This document shows, in pieces, positions 6,886-15,761 of a stretch of 64,000 nucleotides of DNA. Where the stretch lies: assembly GCF_007109225.1 (NCBI RefSeq), contig NZ_VJZK01000002.1, forward strand, positions 248,001-312,000, given 5' to 3'. How positions within the stretch are numbered: position 1 is the stretch's first letter; every line of letters starts with the position of its first letter. The notes beneath the pieces were generated by a model that worked only from the letters and a program-made list of their open reading frames with translations, made no database searches and had not been told where the DNA came from. The position numbers and the translations under genes are program-made. The DNA is from Flavobacterium sp. GT3R68 (GTDB lineage Bacteria > Bacteroidota > Bacteroidia > Flavobacteriales > Flavobacteriaceae).

Positions 6886-8787
6886 ATGACAACTGGAAAA
6901 ATTAATGTTTCGGTAGAAAACATCTTTCCCCTTATCAAGAAATTCTTATACAGTGATCATGAAATCTTTTTAAGAGAATTGATTTCAAACGGTACAGACG
7001 CGACACTGAAATTAAAGCATTTAACAAGTATCGGTGAAGCCAAAGTAGAATATGGCAACCCAATTATTGAAGTAAAAATCGACAAGGAAGGAAAGAAACT
7101 TCACATCATCGATCAGGGTATTGGTATGACTGCCGATGAAGTGGAAAAATATATCAACCAATTGGCATTTTCAGGGGCGGAAGAATTTTTGGAGAAATAC
7201 AAAGACTCCGCTAAAGATTCGGGAATCATTGGTCATTTCGGACTCGGTTTTTATTCGGCATTCATGGTGGCTTCCCAAGTGGAAATCATCACCAAATCAT
7301 ACAAAGACGAACCGGCAGCGCATTGGACCTGTGACGGTAGCCCTGAATTCACTTTGGAACCAAGTGACAAAACCACTCGTGGAACGGAGATTATACTGCA
7401 CATTGCTGAGGATTCATTAGAATTTTTGGAAGAATATAAGATTAAGGAATTGCTGAACAAGTATAACAAGTTTATGCCTATTCCAATTAAATTCGGGACC
7501 AGAACCGAAAACATTGAACAAAAGAAAGGCGAATTTGTAGAATCAGAAGACAAGGACGAACCCTTCAAAACCGTTGAAGTAGATAACATCATCAACAACC
7601 CGAATCCGGCGTGGACGAAACAGCCAACGGAATTGACGGATGAAGATTATAAAAGTTTCTACCACGAGGTTTATCCTTTGCAATTTGAGGAGCCACTTTT
7701 CCATATCCACTTAAATGTTGACTATCCGTTTAATTTAACTGGGATTTTATACTTCCCGAAATTAGGTGCCGATTTACAAATCCAAAAGGACAAAATCCAA
7801 TTGTACCAAAATCAGGTCTATGTAACGGATAATGTGGAAGGAATCGTTCCTGAATTTTTAACGATGCTGAAAGGGGTGATCGATTCACCGGATATTCCTT
7901 TGAATGTTTCCCGTTCCAGCTTACAATCGGATGGCGCCGTAAAGAAGATTTCAAATTATATCACTCGTAAAGTAGCCGATAAATTGAAAGCATTGTTTAC
8001 CGAAAACCGTGCGGATTTTGAAGAAAAATGGAATGACATTAAAATTGTTTTGGAATACGGAATGCTGTCAGAAGATAAATTCTATGAAAAAGCCGGAACG
8101 TTTATGCTGTATCCTACCGTGGACGACAAGTATCTCACTTTAGATGAAATCAAGGAAAACCTCACTGCCACGCAAACCGATAAAAACGGAAAATTAGTGG
8201 TGCTTTATGCTTCCAATAAAGATGCGCAACACAGTTACATTGAAATCGCAAAAGAGAAAGGCTACGAAGTTTTATTATTGGATTCCCCAATTATCTCGCA
8301 TCTGATTCAGAAATTGGAATCGGATAACAATCAGTTGACGTTCGTCAGAGTGGATTCGGATCATATTGATAATTTAATCAAGAAAGAAGAAGAAACGATT
8401 TCGAAATTATCGGAAGAAGAAAAAAACAACCTGAAATCTGTTCTTGAAACCTTAGTTCCAAAAACAAAATATTCAGTACAGTTGGAAGCTATGGACAGCC
8501 AGGCGGCACCGTTTATCATCACGCAGCCAGAATTTTTGCGAAGAATGAAAGAAATGAGCCAGTCCGGTGGCGGTGGTATGTTCGGAATGGGCAATATGCC
8601 AGAAATGTACAATCTGGTGGTGAATACTAACTCTGATTTGGCTTCCAATATCTTGAACACAAGTGATAAAGAAACTCAGGAAAGTTTGGTGAAACAAGCG
8701 CTTGATTTAGCCAAATTATCGCAAAACCTTTTGAAAGGCGAAGAGTTAACTGCTTTTGTAAAAAGAAGTTTTGATATGATTAAATAA
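6886..8787 (+). CDS. htpG: Molecular chaperone HtpG (Hsp90 family)
   Basis: This is a 633-residue cytoplasmic ATP-dependent chaperone dimer. The N-terminal GHKL ATPase shows the ATP-binding helix LRELISNGTDA, the DQGIGM loop and the lid GHFGLGFYSAFMV. The middle domain includes NVSRSSLQSD with the conserved catalytic-loop arginine. The C-terminal domain has a flexible glycine and methionine-rich stretch (SGGGGMFGMGNMPEMY) before the dimerisation helices. The NGTDA variant replaces the usual NASDA. The gene is monocistronic: it has its own regulatory region upstream and an 11-bp hairpin terminator downstream. Confidence 0.97.
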   Translation: MTTGKINVSVENIFPLIKKFLYSDHEIFLRELISNGTDATLKLKHLTSIGEAKVEYGNPIIEVKIDKEGKKLHIIDQGIGMTADEVEKYINQLAFSGAEEFLEKYKDSAKDSGIIGHFGLGFYSAFMVASQVEIITKSYKDEPAAHWTCDGSPEFTLEPSDKTTRGTEIILHIAEDSLEFLEEYKIKELLNKYNKFMPIPIKFGTRTENIEQKKGEFVESEDKDEPFKTVEVDNIINNPNPAWTKQPTELTDEDYKSFYHEVYPLQFEEPLFHIHLNVDYPFNLTGILYFPKLGADLQIQKDKIQLYQNQVYVTDNVEGIVPEFLTMLKGVIDSPDIPLNVSRSSLQSDGAVKKISNYITRKVADKLKALFTENRADFEEKWNDIKIVLEYGMLSEDKFYEKAGTFMLYPTVDDKYLTLDEIKENLTATQTDKNGKLVVLYASNKDAQHSYIEIAKEKGYEVLLLDSPIISHLIQKLESDNNQLTFVRVDSDHIDNLIKKEEETISKLSEEEKNNLKSVLETLVPKTKYSVQLEAMDSQAAPFIITQPEFLRRMKEMSQSGGGGMFGMGNMPEMYNLVVNTNSDLASNILNTSDKETQESLVKQALDLAKLSQNLLKGEELTAFVKRSFDMIK

Positions 8788-8807
8788 GAAAAGTAATTCT
8801 ATCCGAG

Positions 8808-8851
8808 AACCTGTAAGTAATCCTGATATATAGGCACTTACAGGTTTTTTT
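8808..8851 (+). terminator. Intrinsic terminator of htpG
   Basis: The 11-bp perfect stem AACCTGTAAGT (8808-8818) / ACTTACAGGTT (8836-8846) has a 17-nt loop and is followed by seven T. Its outer 8 bp are identical to the terminator at 9528-9553. Confidence 0.9.
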
Positions 8852-8997
8852 GTATTTCATACCTACTACAGTTTCATGATTTTGTAATAAATTTATTTTA
8901 ATAGTTAGTGAATTATTTATCATTAAAAACGTTAATATAATTAATACCTTTATAGTGATTTAACAAAATCTATTTTAATTCTTAAAAATTCAAAATC

Positions 8998-9507
8998 ATG
9001 AAAAAAAGTTTAAATTTTATGAGATGCATTTTTACGTCTGTCATGGTGATGACACTAGCATTTGCAATTATTAGCTGCACTTCATCCCAAAAAGACAAGA
9101 AAATCACCTTTGACAAGGTCGCTGTAACCCAAGCGATAGAAAAAGAACGTCAAGTTTTTATGGATGCCTTTAATAAGGGCGACTCTCTGGGTGTTGCCAA
9201 TTGCTACACATCCGACGCCAAGTTCATGCCTCCCAACCAAAACACGGCGTCAGGAAGAGACCCTATTCAAGCTACAATATCAGGATTTATGAAAGCCGGG
9301 GCGAGTAATTTAACGCTAAAAGCTGTGGATGTGTGGGGCGACGAAACAATGGCATTCACAGAAGACACATGGGTTCTAAAAGACAAAGAGGGAAAAGAAA
9401 TCGATCATGGGAAAGCATTGGTTCTATGGAAAATGGAAGACGGAAAATGGAAACTTTTCCGAGACATGTTTAATTCGGATTTGCCTTGCTCGCCTCCACC
9501 CAAATAA
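8998..9507 (+). CDS. NTF2-like / DUF4440 lipoprotein
   Basis: This 169-residue protein has a signal peptide with lipobox AIISC (Cys27). The mature part is one domain of the NTF2/SnoaL fold: the helix VTQAIEKERQVFMDAFNKGD, then YTSDAKFMPPN, then strands ending in WKMEDGKWKLFRDMFNSD, the pattern of DUF4440. Such domains bind small ligands or act as isomerases or hydrolases, and nothing here fixes a reaction. It is single-gene, with 210 AT-rich bases before it and a hairpin terminator after it. Confidence 0.8.
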   Translation: MKKSLNFMRCIFTSVMVMTLAFAIISCTSSQKDKKITFDKVAVTQAIEKERQVFMDAFNKGDSLGVANCYTSDAKFMPPNQNTASGRDPIQATISGFMKAGASNLTLKAVDVWGDETMAFTEDTWVLKDKEGKEIDHGKALVLWKMEDGKWKLFRDMFNSDLPCSPPPK

Positions 9508-9527
9508 ATTATTTATTTTTCAGATAT

Positions 9528-9558
9528 AACCTGTATGTGAAAGCTTACAGGTTTTTTT
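9528..9558 (+). terminator. Intrinsic terminator of the DUF4440-like gene
   Basis: The 8-bp stem AACCTGTA (9528-9535) / TACAGGTT (9546-9553) is followed by a T-run. Confidence 0.85.
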
Positions 9559-9604
9559 TATGCAAAAACATTCCGTACAAACGTCTTAATTCACAACTAT
9601 AGTC

Positions 9605-9612
9605 TATCTTTG
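9605..9612 (+). promoter_or_regulatory. Probable -7 box of the EamA transporter gene
   Basis: TATCTTTG is an exact TANNTTTG match 22 bases before the start codon, placing transcription start about 16 bases before ATG. No -33 TTG is seen at the right distance. Confidence 0.4.
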
Positions 9613-9634
9613 CCCGCTTTTTAATTTTGAAAAA

Positions 9635-10576
9635 ATGTTTGGAAATAGAGTCTTAAAGGGAGTTTTTTTAGTAGGATTGGGTGCCACGAGTTACGGAATG
9701 CTGGCCACGTTTGTAAAGTTGGCATATTCGGCTAATGGAGTTTCAGGATACCCCTTCACACCTGCTGAAGTAACTACTTCCCAGTTTATTTTGGGAATCA
9801 TTGCCATACTAATCATTAATGGATTTCAGAAAGTAAAAAAAGGCGATACCGTTTTGAACGCATCCCGCAAAGACATCAGACAATTGATGATTGCAGGGAC
9901 TTCCACTGGATTGACAAGTATCTTTTATTATATGGCTGTCAAATACATTGATGTTTCGATCGGAATAGTGTTGCTCATGCAGACCGTTTGGATGGGCGTT
10001 TTGTTGGAGTATGTATTAGATAAGAAATCTCCCTCATTACAAAAAATATTTTCAGTCGTAATAGTATTAGGAGGAACCATTTTGGCAATAAACATCTTAG
10101 ACATCAATTTTAATGACCCAAAAACAAATTGGCCATATGGCATAATTCTAGGACTTCTTGCCGCCGCTTCTTTTACCACAACTATGTTTACGGCAAATAG
10201 AGTGGCTGTAGTAATTTCCTCAGCACAGCGCAGTTTGTATATGCTTTTAGGCGGTGCCGTAATCGTTTTTATTTTTGCGGTGGTTACCCAAAATACGCCC
10301 ATTAATTACGATATTTTTTACAAATGGGGAATTCTGCTGGCTCTTTTTGGGACCGTAATTCCGCCTATGTTAATGAACGCCGGGTTTCCGTTGACCGGAA
10401 TTGGTTTAGGAAGCATCGTTTCGGCATTGGAACTTCCTGTTTCTGTTTTGATGGCATTTTTTATTTTAAATGAAACTGTAATTCTGTCACAATGGATTGG
10501 TATCGTTTTGATTATTGTCGCTATCGTGATTATGAATATCAATTTCAATAAGAAGGTAATTTCATCAGATACTTAA
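9635..10576 (+). CDS. DMT-superfamily (EamA) inner-membrane transporter
   Basis: This 313-residue, very hydrophobic protein has about ten predicted transmembrane helices in two repeats, the layout of EamA drug/metabolite transporters. The second half carries the typical end of this family (LGSIVSALELPVSVLMAFFILNE, then a last helix and a short basic tail). The first repeat has the matching VSIGIVLLMQTVWMGVLLEYVLDKK. Substrates in this family range from amino acids and nucleotides to drugs, and none can be assigned here. A conserved-looking direct repeat separates it from the next gene. Confidence 0.9.
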   Translation: MFGNRVLKGVFLVGLGATSYGMLATFVKLAYSANGVSGYPFTPAEVTTSQFILGIIAILIINGFQKVKKGDTVLNASRKDIRQLMIAGTSTGLTSIFYYMAVKYIDVSIGIVLLMQTVWMGVLLEYVLDKKSPSLQKIFSVVIVLGGTILAINILDINFNDPKTNWPYGIILGLLAAASFTTTMFTANRVAVVISSAQRSLYMLLGGAVIVFIFAVVTQNTPINYDIFYKWGILLALFGTVIPPMLMNAGFPLTGIGLGSIVSALELPVSVLMAFFILNETVILSQWIGIVLIIVAIVIMNINFNKKVISSDT

Positions 10577-10582
10577 AAATAC

Positions 10583-10612
10583 TTTAGCATAAATCCATAA
10601 TTTAGCATAAAT
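10583..10612 (+). repeat. Tandem direct repeat upstream of the DoxX-alkB unit
   Basis: Two exact copies of TTTAGCATAAAT lie at 10583-10594 and 10601-10612, an 18-bp period, 26 bases before the next start codon. Same-face spacing of under two helical turns would suit a dimeric or tandem regulator site. Function is unknown. Confidence 0.5.
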
Positions 10613-10637
10613 TAGTACTATCTAATTGACATTACTT

Positions 10638-11003
10638 ATGGACTCACCCTGGCATATATATTTGATGGCCGTATTGTATATTCTTGCTGGAATAAATCAC
10701 TTCAGGAAACCACACATTTACATCAAGATCATTCCGAACTACTTTCCAAATCCGGCATTATTAAATGCAATCAGTGGTGGGACAGAAATTTTATTGGGGG
10801 TTTTATTGTGCATTCCAGTAGTAAGTCAGTACGCCGCATTGGGAATTATTGCCTTACTTATTGCCATTTTTCCGGCTAATTTATTTATGTATTCAAATAT
10901 GGAAGCAAGTCTCGGCATCCCAAAATGGGTTTTATTGCTTCGCTTACCATTGCAGATTGTACTGATTATTTGGGCATACCAGTATACTTTCTTCATTCAC
11001 TAA
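10638..11003 (+). CDS. DoxX-like small integral membrane protein
   Basis: This 121-residue protein has four predicted membrane helices. It shows the pattern of small DoxX-like proteins: LAGINHFRKPHIYIKIIPNYFPNP near the start, SGGTEILLGVLLC in the middle and PKWVLLLRLPLQ before the last helix. ATG 10638 is chosen over an in-frame TTG at 10626. The stop codon overlaps the next start by one base (TAATG), so translation of the alkB-like gene is coupled to it. The biochemical role of this family is not settled. Confidence 0.8.
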   Translation: MDSPWHIYLMAVLYILAGINHFRKPHIYIKIIPNYFPNPALLNAISGGTEILLGVLLCIPVVSQYAALGIIALLIAIFPANLFMYSNMEASLGIPKWVLLLRLPLQIVLIIWAYQYTFFIH

Positions 11004-11605
11004 TGAATTCTCTTTTTCCATCTAAAAAAATAGTCTTTGATTTACCTGATGCCATCATCGGTTATTATCCTAATTTATTTGACAAAACGGAGGCCGATAC
11101 GATTTTTAATGAATTGCTTCAAACAACGCTCTGGCAACAGGATGAAATAACACTATTTGGGAAAACCCATCCCCAACCGAGACTGACCGCTTTATACGGA
11201 AATGATGGCAAACCCTACTCCTATTCTCATATAACCATGCAGCCTCATCCGTGGTCATTGTTATTACATAAGATTAAACACAAAATTAAAACCGTTGTGG
11301 ACACGAATTTCACGAGTGTATTACTTAATTTATACCGCGACGGGAAAGACAGTAATGGCTGGCATGCCGATAATGAAAAGGAATTAGGGGAAAATCCAGT
11401 GATTGCTTCAGTTAGTTTTGGCGCAGAACGAAGTTTCCATCTGCAACATAATCTGGACAAAAATTGCAAACAAAAAATAATCCTCGAACACGGCAGTTTA
11501 CTAATTATGGAAGGAACCACCCAGCACTTTTGGAAGCATCAAATCGCAAAAACAGCCAAACCAATCGGGCCGCGAATCAATCTGACGTTCCGGCTTATTA
11601 AATAA
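11003..11605 (+). CDS. alkB: AlkB-like Fe(II)/2-oxoglutarate-dependent dioxygenase
   Basis: This 200-residue enzyme is predicted to remove methyl or other alkyl lesions from DNA or RNA by oxidative demethylation. Fe ligands are visible as His121 and Asp123 (WHADNE) and His179 (WKHQI). The 2-oxoglutarate site is the RxNLTFR motif with Arg191, Asn193 and Arg197. The layout resembles the ALKBH2/3-type bacterial branch. The start ATG at 11003 overlaps the DoxX stop by one base; a longer frame from 10925 would overlap that gene by 79 bases and is not needed. A sterol-desaturase-like gene follows 28 bases later. Confidence 0.92.
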   Translation: MNSLFPSKKIVFDLPDAIIGYYPNLFDKTEADTIFNELLQTTLWQQDEITLFGKTHPQPRLTALYGNDGKPYSYSHITMQPHPWSLLLHKIKHKIKTVVDTNFTSVLLNLYRDGKDSNGWHADNEKELGENPVIASVSFGAERSFHLQHNLDKNCKQKIILEHGSLLIMEGTTQHFWKHQIAKTAKPIGPRINLTFRLIK

Positions 11606-11633
11606 TTTAGTGTTTTTAACCAAATTAGCTGTT

Positions 11634-12470
11634 ATGACCGAGATAATCAATTACTTTACTACCATTCCCTCCTCACACCGAAGCCTGATATTGGTTTCTG
11701 GGATTGCTTTATTTGGGCTGATTGAGAATGCTTTCCCGTTATTTCGCTTCACTTATAATAAATGGCAACATGCGGGTCTCAATATATTTTTTACCCTTAC
11801 CACCATTATCGTGAATTTTTGCCTGGCCTTTATTTTATTGAAAACAGCAGATTGGACGATTCACAACAATTTCGGCCTGTTACAATGGCTTCCAGAACTT
11901 CCATTGATTTTACACTTATTAATTGGATTGCTGTTATTGGATCTCATTGGGGCGTATGCGGTACATTGGGTCCAGCACAAAATCAAATGGATGTGGAATT
12001 TTCATCTGATTCATCACACCGATACCTGGATTGACACTACTTCGGCCAACCGTCATCATCCAGGCGAAAGCGTCATTCGGTTTGTTTTCACAACAGTTGC
12101 CGTTTTGCTTATCGGCACGCCAATGTGGATGGTTTTTCTATATCAGACTTTGTCGGTAGTTGCCACCCAATTTAACCATGCCAATATTTCACTACCCAAA
12201 ACACTGGATAAATGGCTAAGCTACTTCCTGGTTTCTCCGGACATGCACAAAGTACATCATCATTATGTCCTGCCTTATACTGATAGTAATTACGGAAATA
12301 TATTTTCGGTATGGGACCGCCTGTTTGGAACTTTTATGATTCTGCCGCCTAATGAAATTATTTACGGAGTGGATACTCATATGGACCCTCAGGAAAACAA
12401 CAAATTGGCGCATTTAATGAAAATTCCGTTTCAAAAACTGAAATCTTCTGAGAAAAATGAAATTGGATAA
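11634..12470 (+). CDS. Sterol desaturase / fatty-acid hydroxylase family membrane di-iron protein
   Basis: This is a 278-residue membrane protein with hydrophobic helices in the first 130 residues. All histidine clusters of the family are visible: HWVQH, HLIHH, NRHHPGES and HKVHHH, which bind a di-iron centre. Members hydroxylate or desaturate lipids in the inner membrane; the substrate here is unknown. ATG 11634 is preferred; a GTG 24 bases upstream is the alternative. It is the last gene of a close string DoxX-alkB-desaturase. No terminator is obvious after it. Confidence 0.88.
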   Translation: MTEIINYFTTIPSSHRSLILVSGIALFGLIENAFPLFRFTYNKWQHAGLNIFFTLTTIIVNFCLAFILLKTADWTIHNNFGLLQWLPELPLILHLLIGLLLLDLIGAYAVHWVQHKIKWMWNFHLIHHTDTWIDTTSANRHHPGESVIRFVFTTVAVLLIGTPMWMVFLYQTLSVVATQFNHANISLPKTLDKWLSYFLVSPDMHKVHHHYVLPYTDSNYGNIFSVWDRLFGTFMILPPNEIIYGVDTHMDPQENNKLAHLMKIPFQKLKSSEKNEIG

Positions 12471-12569
12471 AAAAATAATATTACTCGTGAAGAAGTGATT
12501 GTTTTTTTTATTAATATTGATATAGAAATTATAAACTTTAAAAACTTATCCGGAATTTATTTTCAAGTA

Positions 12570-12848
12570 ATGAAAAAGAATAAACACATAGACTTAAACT
12601 GGGAACAAACCGAAAGACTAATCACAATGGCTTTGGAAGAGAGAAATCCGTTTGAAATCATCAAGAAAGATTTTGGACTGGGCGAAAAAGAAGTTCTCGA
12701 AATAATGAAAAAGAAGTTGACGGCCGATAAGTTTGAATTATGGAAAAAAAAGGCCAACGCGGGAAAGCCAAAACCGAAACCCCTGAAAATTGACGATTTC
12801 GATGAAGATTTGGATGGAAAATATTACATCAAAAATAAGCTCGACTAA
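12570..12848 (+). CDS. DUF2805 / TIGR03643 family protein
   Basis: This 92-residue soluble protein has a helical N-terminal half (LNWEQTERLITMALEERNPF, then FGLGEKEVLEIMKKKL) and a basic, proline-rich tail (KANAGKPKPKP) with an acidic end. This is the signature of the DUF2805/TIGR03643 family, whose helix-turn-helix-like core suggests nucleic-acid binding; the function is not known. ATG 12570 is chosen because the 25 upstream in-frame residues are AT-rich leader sequence. A hairpin terminator follows 10 bases after the stop. Confidence 0.8.
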   Translation: MKKNKHIDLNWEQTERLITMALEERNPFEIIKKDFGLGEKEVLEIMKKKLTADKFELWKKKANAGKPKPKPLKIDDFDEDLDGKYYIKNKLD

Positions 12849-12857
12849 ATATACAGA

Positions 12858-12884
12858 CTCCTGAAAAATCAGGAGTTTTTTTAT
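12858..12884 (+). terminator. Intrinsic terminator of the DUF2805 gene
   Basis: The 8-bp stem ACTCCTGA (12858-12865) / TCAGGAGT (12870-12877) has a 4-nt loop and is followed by T7. Confidence 0.85.
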
Positions 12885-12937
12885 ATCACTCTTCGAATTA
12901 TTAATACTAAAATTACTGTTAAAGAGTAACATTTTTA

Positions 12938-12945
12938 TACTTTTG
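12938..12945 (+). promoter_or_regulatory. Probable -7 box of the M61 peptidase gene
   Basis: TACTTTTG matches TANNTTTG exactly, 31 bases before the start codon. No clear TTG lies 17-23 bases upstream. Confidence 0.4.
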
Positions 12946-12976
12946 GCTACTTATAGCAAACCAATCAATTAAGATT

Positions 12977-14824
12977 ATGAAGAAAATAATTTTTGCTTTT
13001 GCATTTACTGCCATCCTTTGGAGTTGCAAAACCGCTAGTTCAGCAACGTCTGCTTCTACACCAGAAGAAATGAAAGTGGCTATTGACCTGAATGTAGTAA
13101 AAGACGACAAAGTAATGGTGACTCTCGCTACACCCAAATTCGCAACGGACCAGGTAACATATCACATCCCTAAAATGGTTCCCGGAACGTATTCAGTAGA
13201 TGATTACGGAAAATTTATTGAAGGTTTCACTGCTTGGGATGCTAATGGAAAAGCATTAACATTCAATAAATCAGATGATAATTCATGGGTAATCAATAAT
13301 GCAAAAACACTGGCAAAGATTACATATTGGGTAAATGATACTTATGATACAGAATCCACCCATGATATTTTCTCTCCGGCGGGTACCAATATTGAGGAAG
13401 GAAAAAACTTTATGTTGAATACACATGGCTTTATAGGATATTTTTCAGAAAAAAACACTATACCGTATGTACTGACAATTTCTCATCCGGCAAGCCTTTC
13501 TGGTGCGACATCGATGGTAGATACTGATGCTACAGATTCAAAAGATGTATTTACAACAAGCCGTTATGCTGAATTAGTAGAAAATCCAATTATGTATTCC
13601 AAACCGGATTTCACCTCTTTCACTATCGACGGTATGGATATCCTAATTAGTGTTTATTCACCAAATGGTTCTATCACCGCACAAAGCATTACTCCTGAAA
13701 TGAAAACGATGATGGCTGCCCAAAAACGTTTTCTGGGTAAATTCAATGCTACAAAAAAATATACCGTTTTATTATATTTATCGGATATGAAAAAGAGTGA
13801 TGCCCATGGTTTTGGAGCATTGGAGCACCCGACAGCAACCACTGTGGTAATGCCGGAAATGATGCCTGCGGAGCAATTAGCAGAGCAATTGAAAGATGTG
13901 GTTTCCCATGAGTTTTTCCATATCGTGACGCCATTGTCGATCCATTCAAAAGAGATACAGTATTTTGATTACAACGCTCCAAAAATGTCAGAACATTTAT
14001 GGATGTACGAAGGAGTAACTGAGTACTTTGCAAATTTATTTCAGGTAAACCAGGGATTGATTTCAGAAGATGAGTTTTATATGCGTATGGCGGGAAAAAT
14101 TAACAGTGCCGATCGTATGAATGACACGATGCCATTCACCAAAATGAGCGCAAATGTATTGACAAAACCATACAAAGACGAGTATCTGAATGTTTATGAA
14201 AAAGGAGCTCTTATCGCTATGTGTCTTGATATCCAAATTAGAGAAAGCAGCAATGGAGAGAGAGGAATTTTGGATTTAATGCAGAAACTTGCTGTTGTTT
14301 ACGGTCCGAACAGACCTTTCGATGACAACGAACTTTTCGCTAAAATCACGGAATTAACATATCCTGAAGTTGGCCAGTTTTTAACGACTTATGTTTCCGG
14401 TCCGACACCAATTCCGTACGATAAATATTTCGCAAAGGTTGGAGTTATGAAAACTACCAAAAAAGTACCTGGAAGTGTGTTTTTAAATGGGCAGACCCCA
14501 TATGTTACGATAAAACCGGACACTAAGGAAATTGTAATTCTGAAAGAAATAGAATTAAGCGCATTTATGACAACCTTAGGATTGAAAGGTGACGATATTA
14601 TCACAGCTATAAATGGCAAAAACTACAATCTGGATAACGTTTATGAAATGATTATGGAAAGCCAGAAGTGGAAAGAAAACGACGATGTAACGGTAAAAAT
14701 CAAACGTGGAGGAAAAGAGCAAACCATCAAAGGAAAGGTAAAACTTTCATATGTTGAGACAGCGGGATATGAAGCAAATGATAGCTCTAAAGCGAAAGTT
14801 AAACAAGCTTGGTTAAAAGGGTAA
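12977..14824 (+). CDS. M61 family metallopeptidase (glycyl-aminopeptidase-like) lipoprotein with PDZ domain
   Basis: This is a 615-residue zinc peptidase. It has a lipoprotein signal with lipobox LWSC (Cys17), so it is anchored to a membrane facing the periplasm or the surface. After an N-terminal beta-sandwich comes the catalytic domain with HEFFH (His311, Glu312, His315) and the downstream zinc-ligand Glu345 in MYEGVTEYF. The C-terminus from about residue 510 is a PDZ-like domain (GLKGDDIITAINGK). This order matches the M61 family, whose characterised members cleave N-terminal Gly or Ala. Single gene with its own promoter box and terminator. Confidence 0.92.
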   Translation: MKKIIFAFAFTAILWSCKTASSATSASTPEEMKVAIDLNVVKDDKVMVTLATPKFATDQVTYHIPKMVPGTYSVDDYGKFIEGFTAWDANGKALTFNKSDDNSWVINNAKTLAKITYWVNDTYDTESTHDIFSPAGTNIEEGKNFMLNTHGFIGYFSEKNTIPYVLTISHPASLSGATSMVDTDATDSKDVFTTSRYAELVENPIMYSKPDFTSFTIDGMDILISVYSPNGSITAQSITPEMKTMMAAQKRFLGKFNATKKYTVLLYLSDMKKSDAHGFGALEHPTATTVVMPEMMPAEQLAEQLKDVVSHEFFHIVTPLSIHSKEIQYFDYNAPKMSEHLWMYEGVTEYFANLFQVNQGLISEDEFYMRMAGKINSADRMNDTMPFTKMSANVLTKPYKDEYLNVYEKGALIAMCLDIQIRESSNGERGILDLMQKLAVVYGPNRPFDDNELFAKITELTYPEVGQFLTTYVSGPTPIPYDKYFAKVGVMKTTKKVPGSVFLNGQTPYVTIKPDTKEIVILKEIELSAFMTTLGLKGDDIITAINGKNYNLDNVYEMIMESQKWKENDDVTVKIKRGGKEQTIKGKVKLSYVETAGYEANDSSKAKVKQAWLKG

Positions 14825-14848
14825 ATCTGTTAAAACAAAACATTTAAA

Positions 14849-14885
14849 AATCCTCAATTTGCATGTCAGATTGGGGATTTTTTCA
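14849..14885 (+). terminator. Intrinsic terminator of the M61 peptidase gene
   Basis: The stem AATCCTCAAT (14849-14858) / ATTGGGGATT (14870-14879) has one G-U pair and is followed by a T-run. Confidence 0.85.
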
Positions 14886-14921
14886 TTATTTTGCCGAAAA
14901 TAAAAATTCCAAAATTCAAAT

Positions 14922-15632
14922 ATGAAAAATTCAATAATTACTTTATTTTCTTTAATACTATTGGTTTCCTGTAAAGAGAAAGAAACTGAAAAAGGCCTGA
15001 ACATCACCGGGAACATCAAAGGACTTAATAAAGGGACATTATATATCAAAAAATTAGAAGATACGACGATGGTTCTTTTGGACAGTATCAAGATTGACGG
15101 TAATTCTGCTTTTGAAAGCAATATCGATTTGAGATCACCGGAAATGCTATATCTGTTTGTTGACAGAGGAGCAACCAATACCATTGACAACACACTAATG
15201 TTTTTTGCCGAACCCGGCAAAATGACCATAAACACCGAATTGGAATATTTTTACGCCAAAGCTGTCATTACCGGTTCTAAAAATCAGGAGCTGTACGAAA
15301 CGTTTAAGAAAGTTAATTCGAGGTTCAGCGACCAGCAATTGGCATTGACCGCACAAAGACTGAAAGCGATCAGGAACAATCAGACTGCGAATCTGTCCGG
15401 TAATGAAACATTATCAGAGTCGAATATTAAAAGAAAGTATTTGTATGCGATTAATTTTGCGGTAACCAACAAAGACTATGAAGTCGCACCGTATATTGCT
15501 TTATCCGAAATCAATGATGCTACCCTTAAATATTTAGATACGATTGAAAAATCAATGTCGCCTAAGGTGGCAAAGTCCAAATATGGCGTGATGCTGACCA
15601 AATACATTGCCGAAAGAAAAAAGACGGAGTAA
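14922..15632 (+). CDS. DUF4369-like lipoprotein
   Basis: This 236-residue protein has a lipoprotein signal (MKNSIITLFSLILLVSC, lipobox LVSC). The N-terminal part of the mature protein (NITGNIKGLNKGTLYIKKL, then DSIKIDGNSAFESNIDL) has the beta-strand pattern of DUF4369, which in Bacteroidetes often precedes a thioredoxin-like domain. Here no CxxC or thioredoxin core follows; the rest is a helical region ending in charged residues. It is therefore the short form of the family without a redox domain. The role is unknown. Confidence 0.8.
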   Translation: MKNSIITLFSLILLVSCKEKETEKGLNITGNIKGLNKGTLYIKKLEDTTMVLLDSIKIDGNSAFESNIDLRSPEMLYLFVDRGATNTIDNTLMFFAEPGKMTINTELEYFYAKAVITGSKNQELYETFKKVNSRFSDQQLALTAQRLKAIRNNQTANLSGNETLSESNIKRKYLYAINFAVTNKDYEVAPYIALSEINDATLKYLDTIEKSMSPKVAKSKYGVMLTKYIAERKKTE

Positions 15633-15650
15633 AACCAGTATCAAAAATCA

Positions 15651-15680
15651 AAAAGCCCTGAAAATTTCAGGGCTTTTTTT
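15651..15680 (+). terminator. Intrinsic terminator of the DUF4369 gene
   Basis: The core stem GCCCTGA (15655-15661) / TCAGGGC (15667-15673), with flanking A and T tracts, extends the helix to 13 bp and ends in T7. Confidence 0.9.
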
Positions 15681-15726
15681 GTGCAATAAACTCTTGTATG
15701 ATAAAAACTGAAATTAGGATATACAA

Positions 15727-15755
15727 AAAAACCACCCTTGAAAAAGGATGGTTTT
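15727..15755 (-). terminator. Terminator of tRNA-Thr
   Basis: On the minus strand, AAACCATCCTT (15754-15744) pairs with AAGGGTGGTTT (15739-15729) with one G-U pair and runs into a T-tract, 7 bases after the tRNA 3' end. Confidence 0.8.
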
Positions 15756-15761
15756 ACGATG

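Noticed and set aside
10925-11002. Longer start of the AlkB-like protein
   Set aside because: It overlaps the DoxX gene by 79 bases and adds sequence unrelated to the family; TAATG coupling at 11003 explains the junction.
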